Virus record (IMG/VR): IMGVR_UViG_3300042691_023936
Span: 22,314-86,313 of that record
DNA length: 64,000 nt
Source of the DNA: a virus
Direction: 5' to 3' (one strand)
Shown here: positions 25,416 to 33,664 of the stretch, in pieces
Layout of the letters: each line of letters opens with the position of its first letter
How positions within the stretch are numbered: the first letter of the stretch is position 1
Notes under the pieces: generated by a model
What the model saw: only the letters and a program-made list of their open reading frames with translations
Database searches by the model: none
What the model was told of the DNA's origin: nothing
Translations under genes and position numbers: made by a program

Positions 25416-25820
25416 ATGAAAATTAAACCGTTACACAATCACGTTGTTATCAAACAACAAGACGAAACAGAAACAATGTATGGAAATATTATTGTTCCAG
25501 ATGCTGGTAAAGAAAAAGCATTAATGGGTGAGGTAGTGGCTGTAGGCCCTGGTCTTATAAACATGAATGGAGTATTAATTCCTAACACAGTAGAAGTAGG
25601 ACAAAAAGTATCATTCCCTGCATTTGGTGGACAAAAATTATCTATCCAAGGTGAAGATTTCCTTATTTATAAAGAGCAAGACATCTTTGCTGTTTTAGAA
25701 GGAAACTATTTACCATACAGACTTTCTCCAGAAACAATTGAGGAATTAGTTGGATTAAAAGAAACTGTTACTATCCCTAAAAACGAATATAATAAACTTA
25801 CAAACAACAAATATGAGTAA
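25416..25820 (+). CDS. groS: GroES-like co-chaperonin
   Basis: A 134-residue GroES. LHNHVVIKQQDETETMYGNIIVP is the start of the fold with its mobile loop, and GEVVAVGPG and EDFLIYKEQDIFAVL are conserved strands. It has a C-terminal extension of about 35 residues (PETIEELVGLKETVTIP) beyond normal GroES (about 97). It overlaps groEL by 8 bases. T4 uses gp31 with host GroEL; here the phage carries both partners. TATATTTA at 25391-25398 is the likely promoter. Confidence 0.9.
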   Translation: MKIKPLHNHVVIKQQDETETMYGNIIVPDAGKEKALMGEVVAVGPGLINMNGVLIPNTVEVGQKVSFPAFGGQKLSIQGEDFLIYKEQDIFAVLEGNYLPYRLSPETIEELVGLKETVTIPKNEYNKLTNNKYE

Positions 25821-27426
25821 AATAATCAGTTTTGATCGCGAAGCTAAAGAAAAGCTAAAGGCAGGTATTGACAAGGTCAATAAAGCTGTATCAGTAACAA
25901 TGGGACCTTTTGGTCGTAATGTTTTAATTGAAAAAGAATATGGACAGGTATCATCTACTAAGGACGGTGTTACTGTAGCTAAAACAATCACATTGGAAGA
26001 TCCAATTGAAAATATGGCAGCAACCGTTATTAAACAGGCTGCCCAAAAAACAGTTGATGCTGCTGGTGATGGTACTACGACTTCTACCGTTTTAGCGCAT
26101 AATATTGCGACTCAAGCCTTAGAGGCAACGACTTACGCATCTACAAATGCTACGCAAATTAAACGCGGAATAGAGCAAGCTGTTAAAGAAGTAGTATCGG
26201 AATTAAAGAAAATATCAACCGATATTGTAGATGAAACACAAATTAAACAAATTGCTACATTATCAGCTAATGGTGATGAAGAAATAGGTAATTTAGTTGC
26301 TACCGCTTTAGAAAAAGTAGGCAGAGATGGTGTAGTAACAGTAGAAGAATCACGCTCAGGTGAAACATCACTTGAAGTAGTAGAAGGTTTACAATTTGAT
26401 CGTGGTTACAAATCACCATTCTTTGTTACTGATAATAATACAATGAATTCAGTATTAAATGATGCCCTATTATTAATAATCGATGGTAAAATTAATCAAG
26501 TTAAAGATTTATTACCTATTTTAGAATCAGTATCTCAACAACAAAAATCATTAATAATAATTGCTGAAGATTTCGGTGATGAGGTATTATCAACTTTAGT
26601 TGTAAATAAAATGAGAGGTATTTTAAAAGTAGTTGCGGTTAAGGCTCCTGATTTTGGAGACCGTAGAACTTTAATTTTAGAAGATATTGCTACTTTAACA
26701 GGAGGTAGTGTTGTATCTCAGATTAAAGGTATGAAATTAGACAAATTTAATAAGGATTGGTTTGGTACTGCTCGTACAATAACTGTAGGAAAAGATACAA
26801 CTACTATTGTTGATGGTAAAGGAGATGCTGATAAAATTGAGACTCGTATTTTAGAATTAAAAGCTCAAATTGATAAATCAAGTTCACCTTATGAAATTGA
26901 AAAATTACAAGAACGTTTATCTAAAATGGTAGGTGGTGTAGCAATTATAAACGTAGGTGGTGGAACTGAAATCGAAATGAAAGAGAAGAAAGATCGTTTA
27001 GATGATGCTTTACAAGCTACTAAAGCTGCTCTTGAAGAAGGTATCTTACCTGGTGCTGGTGTTGCTTTATTGCATGCTAGAAATGCTATTAATTTAGATG
27101 GAAAAGACGATAAAGCAAAAGGCGCACAAATTGTGTATAATGCATGTGCTGCTCCTTCTAAACAAATTTTAGCTAATGCCGGTGAAGATACTAACCAATG
27201 GTGGTTAAAATTATATAACCAAGAACCATCGATGGTACCTGATTTAGTAAATAATACTACTGTTAATGCTTATGAATCAGGTATTATCGACCCAACTAAA
27301 GTAGTACGCTCAGCTATTCAAAATGCAGCGGCCGCAGCAGTAACATTACTTATGACCGAATGTGTAATACACGACAAACCATCTGATAAAAAGGATAATA
27401 ATCCTATGATGGATTTAGGAATGTAA
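25813..27426 (+). CDS. groL: GroEL chaperonin
   Basis: A 537-residue full-length chaperonin. N-terminal VTMGPFGRNVLIE and the ATP site DGTTTSTVLA (about 85-95), apical-domain DRGYKSPFF, and EEGILPGAGVALL near residue 400 are all present. The C-terminus ends NPMMDLGM without the usual GGM repeats. Phage-encoded GroEL is uncommon. It probably folds capsid or other large proteins with the matching GroES, independent of the host pair. Confidence 0.95.
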   Translation: MSKIISFDREAKEKLKAGIDKVNKAVSVTMGPFGRNVLIEKEYGQVSSTKDGVTVAKTITLEDPIENMAATVIKQAAQKTVDAAGDGTTTSTVLAHNIATQALEATTYASTNATQIKRGIEQAVKEVVSELKKISTDIVDETQIKQIATLSANGDEEIGNLVATALEKVGRDGVVTVEESRSGETSLEVVEGLQFDRGYKSPFFVTDNNTMNSVLNDALLLIIDGKINQVKDLLPILESVSQQQKSLIIIAEDFGDEVLSTLVVNKMRGILKVVAVKAPDFGDRRTLILEDIATLTGGSVVSQIKGMKLDKFNKDWFGTARTITVGKDTTTIVDGKGDADKIETRILELKAQIDKSSSPYEIEKLQERLSKMVGGVAIINVGGGTEIEMKEKKDRLDDALQATKAALEEGILPGAGVALLHARNAINLDGKDDKAKGAQIVYNACAAPSKQILANAGEDTNQWWLKLYNQEPSMVPDLVNNTTVNAYESGIIDPTKVVRSAIQNAAAAAVTLLMTECVIHDKPSDKKDNNPMMDLGM

Positions 27427-27427
27427 T

Positions 27428-28039
27428 ATGGAAATACATTATATTTGGATAGGGAACAATAATATACCTAAAAAATACATATCAAATTACCAAAAATGTG
27501 TTGAGTTAAACAAAGGTTTTAAATTCAATATATGGCAAACGGAAGATTGTTTAAAATTGGTAGAATATTATGATTTAGGGAACATATTTAGTTCCCTATC
27601 TTTTATAAGTAAATGTAATTTGTTAAAATACATAATACTTCAAAGATATGGAGGGATATACACTGATTTTGATATTGTATGGAAGCAACCATTTACTAAA
27701 ATAATGAATAATTTTAATTTTCCTAATGTTGATGTGGTATTAACATCTACAAATGAAAATACTTTAATAGATGATCCTTTTATAATAAGCAAACCTAATA
27801 TTTTTGGTAGTTGTATTACATACTGTAAAAATAGAATTAATTTAAAGTATGATGGTGAAATATATAAAAAAACAAAGCAATTAGTTGTACATTCTTTAGA
27901 ACCTTTTGGTCCGTTTGGATTAACAGAATGGTTAAATGCCAATCGAATTAGTTATAGCTATTTTCCACAAGAAATGTTATTAAACAATAATGGGTTTTTA
28001 GGTGTTCATGAACAAAAAAGTATTTGGAAAGCAAAGTAA
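27428..28039 (+). CDS. Glycosyltransferase, DXD sugar-binding family
   Basis: A 203-residue protein of the Gly_transf_sug (OCH1-like) type: IHYIWIGNNNIPKKY at the start, NIWQTEDC, then YIILQRYGGIYTDFDIVWKQP with Asp-Phe-Asp as the DXD motif. It would transfer a sugar from a nucleotide sugar. It starts one base after groEL ends and its 3' end carries the boxed promoter of the clamp loader gene. It lies apart from the main glycan locus but is probably related to it. Confidence 0.8.
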   Translation: MEIHYIWIGNNNIPKKYISNYQKCVELNKGFKFNIWQTEDCLKLVEYYDLGNIFSSLSFISKCNLLKYIILQRYGGIYTDFDIVWKQPFTKIMNNFNFPNVDVVLTSTNENTLIDDPFIISKPNIFGSCITYCKNRINLKYDGEIYKKTKQLVVHSLEPFGPFGLTEWLNANRISYSYFPQEMLLNNNGFLGVHEQKSIWKAK

Positions 28040-28054
28040 AAAATATTATATTTA
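28023..28054 (+). promoter_or_regulatory. Boxed promoter of the clamp loader gene
   Basis: TTTGG (28023), AGCAAAG (28030) and TATATTTA (28047-28054), nearly the same sequence as the promoter at 52921. The clamp loader ATG follows after 4 bases. The TTTGG box lies within the end of the preceding glycosyltransferase gene. Confidence 0.75.
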
Positions 28055-28058
28055 CAAT

Positions 28059-28973
28059 ATGAAAAAAGTACATACACTTTGGGTTGAAAAATACCGTAGT
28101 CAAACATTAGATCAGTATATTGGTAATGAAGAGATTAAAAATCGTATTTCTGATTGCATTACCTCTAATGATATTCCTCATTTTATATTTGCAGGAACAG
28201 CAGGTACTGGTAAAACTACATTAGCTAAATTAATCGTTAATAATCTTAAATGTGATTATCTTTATTTAAATGCTAGTGATGAAAACGGCATAGATATGAT
28301 CCGTGAAAAAGTAAAAGGCTTTGCATCATCAGCATCATTTAATCCTATTAAAATAATAATATTAGATGAAGCAGATTTTTTAACTCAACCAGCACAAGCC
28401 GCCTTACGTAATATAATTGAAGAATATTCAATAAATACTCGTTTTGTATTAACTTGTAATTATATCGAGCGTTTAATTGAACCTCTTCAATCACGTTGTG
28501 AAATTCATAAATTAATTCCTCCATCTAAAGGCGAAGTAGCAAAACACGTTTGCATTAATGTATTAGACATAGAAGAAATTACTTATAATATTAAAGATGT
28601 AGCTCAAGTAATTAAACAACACTATCCAGATATTCGTTCTATTATTAAAAATTTACAAGCTAGTATTAAAGATAATAAGTTTATATTTACAGAAGCTAAT
28701 ATTAATTGGTGTAATAAAATTATAGAAGTACTACAAAAACCTACTAAAGATAGTTGGATAAATATGCGACAAATTGTATTAAACGCTCAGGTAGATGATT
28801 ACCAACCATTAATTGAACATTTATTTGAAAATATTAATGTATATGGTAAAGGTTATGAAGCTGAAATTACTATTGAATTAGATGAGGCTCAATGGAGATC
28901 AAGAACAGTACCTGATAAAGAAATCAATATTGCCTCTTTATTAAGTAAAATATTAACAATATTAAAAAAATAA
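28059..28973 (+). CDS. 44: Clamp loader ATPase (gp44/RFC-like)
   Basis: A 304-residue AAA+ protein that opens and loads the clamp. VEKYRS at the start, Walker A AGTAGTGKTT, Walker B IIILDEADF, sensor 1 TCNY and the SRC arginine finger (LQSRCE) are all visible. Upstream in-frame ATGs are rejected because they sit within the previous gene and the promoter. The C-terminal third is a helical collar domain. It should work with a gp62-like partner, probably the protein at 30221. Confidence 0.92.
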   Translation: MKKVHTLWVEKYRSQTLDQYIGNEEIKNRISDCITSNDIPHFIFAGTAGTGKTTLAKLIVNNLKCDYLYLNASDENGIDMIREKVKGFASSASFNPIKIIILDEADFLTQPAQAALRNIIEEYSINTRFVLTCNYIERLIEPLQSRCEIHKLIPPSKGEVAKHVCINVLDIEEITYNIKDVAQVIKQHYPDIRSIIKNLQASIKDNKFIFTEANINWCNKIIEVLQKPTKDSWINMRQIVLNAQVDDYQPLIEHLFENINVYGKGYEAEITIELDEAQWRSRTVPDKEINIASLLSKILTILKK

Positions 28974-29021
28974 CATTTAATAAAAGGATAAACTATGTTC
29001 CTGTAAGAAATCGAAATTTCA

Positions 29022-29049
29022 TATATTTATATACGTAAACATATATAAA
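29022..29049 (+). promoter_or_regulatory. Bare promoter element and leader hairpin
   Basis: TATATTTA (29022-29029) precedes a homing endonuclease. TTTATATA (29026-29033) pairs perfectly with TATATAAA (29042-29049), ending 2 bases before the ATG. Transcripts read through from upstream could form it; transcripts starting at this promoter could not. T4 I-TevI is controlled this way. Confidence 0.5.
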
Positions 29050-29051
29050 AT

Positions 29052-29744
29052 ATGAAAAAAACAACATTTATATACTTAATAAAATTATTAGATAATAAAG
29101 TATACATAGGAAAAACTATAAATATAAAACATAGAGAATCGGCTCATAGAAAAACATTTGGTTCTATTATTAAATTAAATATCATAGATGAAATTGAATC
29201 TTTAGATCGTGAGGACTGGAAGCCCTTAGAAATAAAATGGATTCAATATTATAAAGATTTAGGGTATGATGTTATAAATAAAAATAAAGGAGGAGGAGGT
29301 CCTGAATTTGTTAATGATGATATAAGAAAAAAAATAGGATCTAAAAATAGATGTCCTAAACCTGATGGATTTGGAGGTAAACTATCTTTAGCTTTAAAAG
29401 GTAGGAAATTTAAAACTAATTATGTTTGTACTGAAGAACATAAAGAAGCTATAAGAAAATCTAATAGTAAACCCAACACAGAAGAAACAAAACAGAAAAT
29501 ATCAAATTCATTATTAAGTAATGGTGGAAATAAAAGAATTAGCCAGAAAAAAAAAGAATGGTTTGAAAACAATAAACATCCATTACTTAGACAAGTAGTA
29601 CAAATTAATCCTATTAGTAATAAAATAATTAAAATATGGAACTCTAGATCTGAATTGATAAATAATGGATATACAGGAATACAATATGCTTTAAGTAAAG
29701 AAAATCACATATATAAAAACTCACTTTGGAAATATAACAATTAA
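29052..29744 (+). CDS. GIY-YIG homing endonuclease
   Basis: A 230-residue endonuclease. The catalytic domain at 1-90 shows FIYLIKLLDNKVYIGKT (the YIG-like motif) and REDWKPLEIKWIQYYK. NUMOD3-like motifs follow (DDIRKKIGSKNR, TEETKQKISNS), then a NUMOD1-like end (VVQINPISNKIIKIWNS). It sits between the clamp loader gene and a small zinc-ribbon gene and has its own promoter and hairpin. Confidence 0.88.
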   Translation: MKKTTFIYLIKLLDNKVYIGKTINIKHRESAHRKTFGSIIKLNIIDEIESLDREDWKPLEIKWIQYYKDLGYDVINKNKGGGGPEFVNDDIRKKIGSKNRCPKPDGFGGKLSLALKGRKFKTNYVCTEEHKEAIRKSNSKPNTEETKQKISNSLLSNGGNKRISQKKKEWFENNKHPLLRQVVQINPISNKIIKIWNSRSELINNGYTGIQYALSKENHIYKNSLWKYNN

Positions 29745-29751
29745 AAATAAA

Positions 29752-29982
29752 ATGGAAAATAATATTAATGTCTCATTAGACAAAACAACGGAAATTAAAT
29801 GTAATCAGTGTAATAATAATACATTTATTGATGGAGTTATGTTACGTAAAGTATCTAAATTTTTAGTTGGTTCTCCCCAAGATGCTTTAATACCAATCCA
29901 AATTATGATTTGTACTAAATGTCAAACCCCACTAGAAGAAACACTACCAATCCAGTTAAAACAATTACAAAACGCAGAATAA
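29752..29982 (+). CDS. Small zinc-ribbon-like protein
   Basis: A 76-residue protein with two CxxC pairs (KCNQCN near 17-22 and ICTKCQ near 53-58), the pattern of a zinc ribbon. It may bind DNA, RNA or a polymerase. The last base of its stop codon is the first base of the next ATG (taATG). Confidence 0.6.
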   Translation: MENNINVSLDKTTEIKCNQCNNNTFIDGVMLRKVSKFLVGSPQDALIPIQIMICTKCQTPLEETLPIQLKQLQNAE

Positions 29983-30221
29983 TGTTCTGGAGAAAATTAA
30001 AAATGATAAAAGCAGAATTAGAACAAGAAGTAAAAATTTTAAGGCAATACGTAATCAATCTTAAAGCAGATAAAGATAATCTAACTAGCCAACTTCAACA
30101 GGCAGAGGGCCAACTTAAAATGATGTCATTATCTTTAGAATCCCTTAATGAGGAATTGAGAATGCGTAGATCACAAGAGGAAGTGGATAAAAGATTTAAT
30201 GATGATTCAAAATATTATTAA
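29982..30221 (+). CDS. Coiled-coil protein, 79 aa
   Basis: A highly charged helical protein, with heptad-like Leu/Ile spacing from about residue 10 to 65 (KAELEQEVKILRQYVINL). The start MFWRKLKM at 29982 is preferred over an in-frame ATG at 29919 because it couples to the previous stop. It overlaps the next ATG by one base. Probably a small oligomerisation or scaffold partner in the replication operon. Confidence 0.6.
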   Translation: MFWRKLKMIKAELEQEVKILRQYVINLKADKDNLTSQLQQAEGQLKMMSLSLESLNEELRMRRSQEEVDKRFNDDSKYY

Positions 30222-30610
30222 TGGAAGATAAAAAAATTACTATCTGGGATCATATTAAAAACATAACCGTTCAAAAAGGAGAATACTTAGGAGATGAAGG
30301 TTTTAATAATTGGATGTGTAACAGGATATTAAGTATGAATAGAGATTATTGTGAAGTAGTAAATTATATTCAAAAAAATACATGGCAGATAAAAGGTGAG
30401 TATTTATATAACTTATATAAAGATATTATTCCTACACAATATGTGTATTCAAAGTATATTAAAGCACAAAATAAAAAGGAATATAAGGAAGATATATTAG
30501 AAGCTGTACAATTATATTTTGAGGTAAGTAAAAGAGAAGCTAAAGAATATATTGAAATGTTACCAGAAAACGAATTAAATAGTGTTGTATTACAAGTAAA
30601 TGGAAAATAA
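30221..30610 (+). CDS. 62: Probable clamp loader small subunit (gp62-like)
   Basis: A 129-residue protein. FNNWMCNRILSMNRDYCEVVNYIQ and the C-terminal SKREAKEYIEMLPENEL resemble gp62-like proteins of T4-type phages, which have a small N-terminal domain, the conserved RxLSM segment and a helical end of the KEYxxxS.REAxE type. It is shorter than T4 gp62 (187 residues). Co-occurrence with gp44 and gp45 in the same block supports the call; similarity is modest. Confidence 0.6.
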   Translation: MEDKKITIWDHIKNITVQKGEYLGDEGFNNWMCNRILSMNRDYCEVVNYIQKNTWQIKGEYLYNLYKDIIPTQYVYSKYIKAQNKKEYKEDILEAVQLYFEVSKREAKEYIEMLPENELNSVVLQVNGK

Positions 30611-30644
30611 ATAATTAAAAAATTTTAAAACATAATATAAAAAT

Positions 30645-30953
30645 ATGAGCGTTATAGGAGAATTTTGGGAAGAAAAAGTAAACAGAGAGTATATTCAAAA
30701 ACCAGAAGATGCTATTACTACATCGGTAATGGAAGATTTAAAACGTAGAGCTGATCTAGGTATTAAAAAATATGGTACTACTTTATCTTCTAATAATAAC
30801 GATGATTTTATAAACCATGCTTATGAAGAAGCACTTGATCTTGCTCAATATTTAAAAAAAGAAATGTCTATTATTCCTATATTGAAACAAACAATTAATC
30901 AATATCCTAATGATATTGAATTAGGAAAAATAATCAGACAAATTTATGGCTAA
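30645..30953 (+). CDS. MazG-like nucleotide pyrophosphohydrolase
   Basis: A 102-residue all-helical protein. KRRADLGIKKYGTTL and HAYEEALDLAQYLKKE carry the ExxE...ExxD metal-binding type helices of MazG/phage dNTP pyrophosphohydrolases. These enzymes clean up non-standard dNTPs or lower host alarmone, so it may exclude unwanted nucleotides alongside the base modification pathway. It overlaps the next gene by 8 bases. Confidence 0.6.
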   Translation: MSVIGEFWEEKVNREYIQKPEDAITTSVMEDLKRRADLGIKKYGTTLSSNNNDDFINHAYEEALDLAQYLKKEMSIIPILKQTINQYPNDIELGKIIRQIYG

Positions 30954-31917
30954 ATATATTAAATCAAATACAGATTTTAATGGTTTACCTAAACCTAATA
31001 GAGTTAAATCTAAAAACAAATTACCTTTATGGAAATTTATTCCTAAAGATATTGATTTCTCTTATCAAAAAGTAATATCATTTTCACAATATCAAACATA
31101 TGAACAATGTAATTACAAATGGTATAAACAAAGTGTAGAAAAGGTAATACCCTTTATTCCAAATATGAATCTAGTATTTGGTACAGCTATACATCATGTC
31201 TTTCAACATTATTTAAAAACAGGTTATGAGATTTCATTTACTGCGGCAGATAAAGAAGACATATTTGGTTTATTACAAACTAAATTAACAGAGGAATATC
31301 AAACTCAATACAAAAAATATGGTAAACATTTTTCGAATCCTGAAGAAATGGCTGAGTTTTATGATGATGGTGTTGCTATATTAGAGTGGTTTAAGAAAAA
31401 ACGTAAAATATATTTTTCTAGTAAAGGTTCTCAATTAGTAGGTATTGAAATGCCACTACAAAAAGAAATAAGTAAAAATGTAATATATCAAGGTTATATT
31501 GATTTAGTTATGTATGATGAAGATTTAGATAAAGTAAAAATATATGATATAAAAACCTCTACTAAAGGTTGGAATAACTATGATAAGAAAAATGAATATA
31601 AAATAGCACAAGTATTATTATATAAACAATTTTTTTCTGAATTATATTGTTATCCAATAGATAAAATTGATGTTGAATTCTTAATATTAAAACGTAAAGC
31701 AGAACCAAATGAATTTACTGATTATCCTAAAAGAATACAAGAATTTAAACCAGCTAATGGTAAAATAAAACTTAAACAGAGTCAGGAAAGATTTAATAGT
31801 TTTGTTAAAAATTGTTTTGATAATAATGGCAAACCTATAGTTAAAGAACACACTAAAAACATAAGTAAATTATGTGAGTGGTGTCCTATAAATAATACTA
31901 ATCTTTGTATAAAATAA
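30946..31917 (+). CDS. PD-(D/E)XK nuclease (RecB/Cas4-like)
   Basis: A 323-residue nuclease. Residues about 45-70 contain SFSQYQTYEQCNYKWYK with the first Cys of an iron-sulphur cluster, and the C-terminus has CEWCPINNTNLC with three more. The active site reads IDLVMYDE, then VKIYDIKTS (Asp-x-Lys) near residue 200. This is the Cas4/AddB arrangement. It may process DNA ends in recombination or degrade host DNA. No CRISPR genes are near. Confidence 0.8.
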   Translation: MAKYIKSNTDFNGLPKPNRVKSKNKLPLWKFIPKDIDFSYQKVISFSQYQTYEQCNYKWYKQSVEKVIPFIPNMNLVFGTAIHHVFQHYLKTGYEISFTAADKEDIFGLLQTKLTEEYQTQYKKYGKHFSNPEEMAEFYDDGVAILEWFKKKRKIYFSSKGSQLVGIEMPLQKEISKNVIYQGYIDLVMYDEDLDKVKIYDIKTSTKGWNNYDKKNEYKIAQVLLYKQFFSELYCYPIDKIDVEFLILKRKAEPNEFTDYPKRIQEFKPANGKIKLKQSQERFNSFVKNCFDNNGKPIVKEHTKNISKLCEWCPINNTNLCIK

Positions 31918-31935
31918 TTGTTGTTTTTGTATTTT

Positions 31936-31953
31936 TGTATATATTTATATACA
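31936..31953 (+). promoter_or_regulatory. Palindrome around a promoter element
   Basis: TGTATA (31936-31941) and TATACA (31948-31953) flank TATTTA, overlapping TATATTTA (31940-31947). It lies 15 bases before a ribbon-helix-helix-like gene, an arrangement typical of autoregulation. Confidence 0.5.
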
Positions 31954-31967
31954 TCAAATATATAATT

Positions 31968-32174
31968 ATGAATAAAAATAAAGACATGGTACTAACTTCA
32001 GTAAAACTTCCAGAAAAGTTATTTGAAGATTTTAAAGTAAATTGCATTAAAAATAAATTTAGCATCCAAAAATTAACAGAAAGATCAATGTATTTATACA
32101 TGACTAATCCTGAATTTAAAAAAGAAATACACAATGTTTTAGACACGTTTTTTACGGGTAGCTCAGAAAATTAA
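31968..32174 (+). CDS. Ribbon-helix-helix-like regulator
   Basis: A 68-residue protein. MVLTSVKLPEKLFEDFKVNC fits the ribbon strand and first helix of a ribbon-helix-helix repressor, followed by SIQKLTERSMYLYM as the second helix. An in-frame upstream ATG at 31905 is rejected because it overlaps the previous gene and reads through the promoter. It could repress its own promoter and those of nearby glycan genes. Confidence 0.6.
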   Translation: MNKNKDMVLTSVKLPEKLFEDFKVNCIKNKFSIQKLTERSMYLYMTNPEFKKEIHNVLDTFFTGSSEN

Positions 32175-32193
32175 TTAATAAAGTATATAAGTT

Positions 32194-33654
32194 ATGGAAA
32201 AAAAAGGTTATATCCCTAAGGATCAACGTAAAAAAATACTTCTTTTATGTGACGATATTAGAATGCACTCAGGTATTTCTACTATGGCTCGCGAATTAGT
32301 AGTAGGTACAGCCCATGTATTTAATTGGGTTAATATTGGAGGAGCAATCCAGCACTCTGAAGCAGGTAAACGATTAGATTTAAGTGAGGATAGTAGTAAA
32401 ATAACAGGAATTAAAGATGCTAGTGTATTTTTATATCCAACAAATGGATATGGAGATCAATCATTAGTAACTCAAATTATGAATATTGAAAAGCCGGATG
32501 CATTAATGATATTTACTGATCCTAGATATTGGGTTTGGTTATTCCAGATGGAACATGAGATTCGTATTAAAACTCCTATAATATATCTTAATATATGGGA
32601 CGACTTACCTTATCCTATGTATAATAAGTCGTTTTATGAGTCATGTGATGCTTTATTAGCTATAAGTAAACAAACAGAAAATATTAACAAAGTAGTATTA
32701 GGTGAATTAAGTAAAGACAAAGTAATTAAATATGTACCTCATGGTATAAATGAAGACCATTTCTTCCCTATCACTACAGATAAACCAGAATACCTATCAT
32801 TACAAGAATTTAAAAAACGTTTATTTAATAATAAACAGTATGATTTTACTTTATTATATAACGCTAGAAATATTCGTCGCAAATCAGTTCCAGATCTAAT
32901 GTTAGCATGGAAAATGTTTGTTGATGAATTACCAGAGGATAAAGCAAAGAAAACAGCATTTGTTTTACACACCCAAGCAATTGATGAAAACGGTACAGAT
33001 TTAATAGCTGTAAAAGAAATGTTATTTGGAAACCATGATAAATACAATATTATATTTTCAAATCAAAAATTAGAAGTTAATGGAATGAATTTATTATACA
33101 ATTCAGCAGATGCTATTGCTTTAATAAGTTCAAATGAAGGATGGGGATTATCATTAACAGAAGCAATGATGTGTGGTAAACCAATTATAGCAACTGTTAC
33201 AGGTGGTATGCAAGATCAAATGCGTTTTGAAGACGAAAATGGTGAATGGATTAAGTTTACTGAAGAATTTGGCTCAAACCATAAAGGTAAATTTAAAAAA
33301 CATGGTAAATGGGCGTTTCCTATATTCCCTAGCAATGTCAGCTTAATCGGCTCAGTTCCAACACCTTACATTTATGATGATAGAGCCCAACCAGAAGATG
33401 TAGCTACCGAAATACAAAAAATATATACTATTAAAACCAATTCTCCTGCGGAATATAATGAGATAGCTCAAGAGGCACGTAAGTGGGTGATTTCGGATGA
33501 ATCGATGATGTCTGCGCGTTTAATGTGCAAAAATTTTATTGATGGGGTTAATGAAACATTTACTAAATGGACACCAAGAGAATTATTTTCATTCACTAAA
33601 GTAGAACAATTAGATCAACCAAAACATTACGTTAAACACCCAATTTCAAAATAA
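32194..33654 (+). CDS. Glycosyltransferase, GT4-like
   Basis: A 486-residue GT-B glycosyltransferase. The N-terminal domain has LLLCDDIRMHSGISTMAREL. The C-terminal domain contains VPHGINEDHF and LISSNEGWGLSLTEAMMCGKPIIATVTGG, the EX7E-type donor site of GT4. It is probably cytoplasmic, transferring a nucleotide-activated sugar. It starts a glycan locus that runs to about 50.6 kb and is followed 10 bases later by a second GT4. Confidence 0.88.
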   Translation: MEKKGYIPKDQRKKILLLCDDIRMHSGISTMARELVVGTAHVFNWVNIGGAIQHSEAGKRLDLSEDSSKITGIKDASVFLYPTNGYGDQSLVTQIMNIEKPDALMIFTDPRYWVWLFQMEHEIRIKTPIIYLNIWDDLPYPMYNKSFYESCDALLAISKQTENINKVVLGELSKDKVIKYVPHGINEDHFFPITTDKPEYLSLQEFKKRLFNNKQYDFTLLYNARNIRRKSVPDLMLAWKMFVDELPEDKAKKTAFVLHTQAIDENGTDLIAVKEMLFGNHDKYNIIFSNQKLEVNGMNLLYNSADAIALISSNEGWGLSLTEAMMCGKPIIATVTGGMQDQMRFEDENGEWIKFTEEFGSNHKGKFKKHGKWAFPIFPSNVSLIGSVPTPYIYDDRAQPEDVATEIQKIYTIKTNSPAEYNEIAQEARKWVISDESMMSARLMCKNFIDGVNETFTKWTPRELFSFTKVEQLDQPKHYVKHPISK

Positions 33655-33664
33655 GAATAAAAAT

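Noticed and set aside
30946-31917. Cas4 as evidence of a phage CRISPR system
   Set aside because: The nuclease has Cas4/AddB features, but no Cas1, Cas2 or repeats occur in the window.
31905-31967. Longer start for the RHH-like gene
   Set aside because: It would read through the promoter and palindrome and the end of the preceding nuclease gene.
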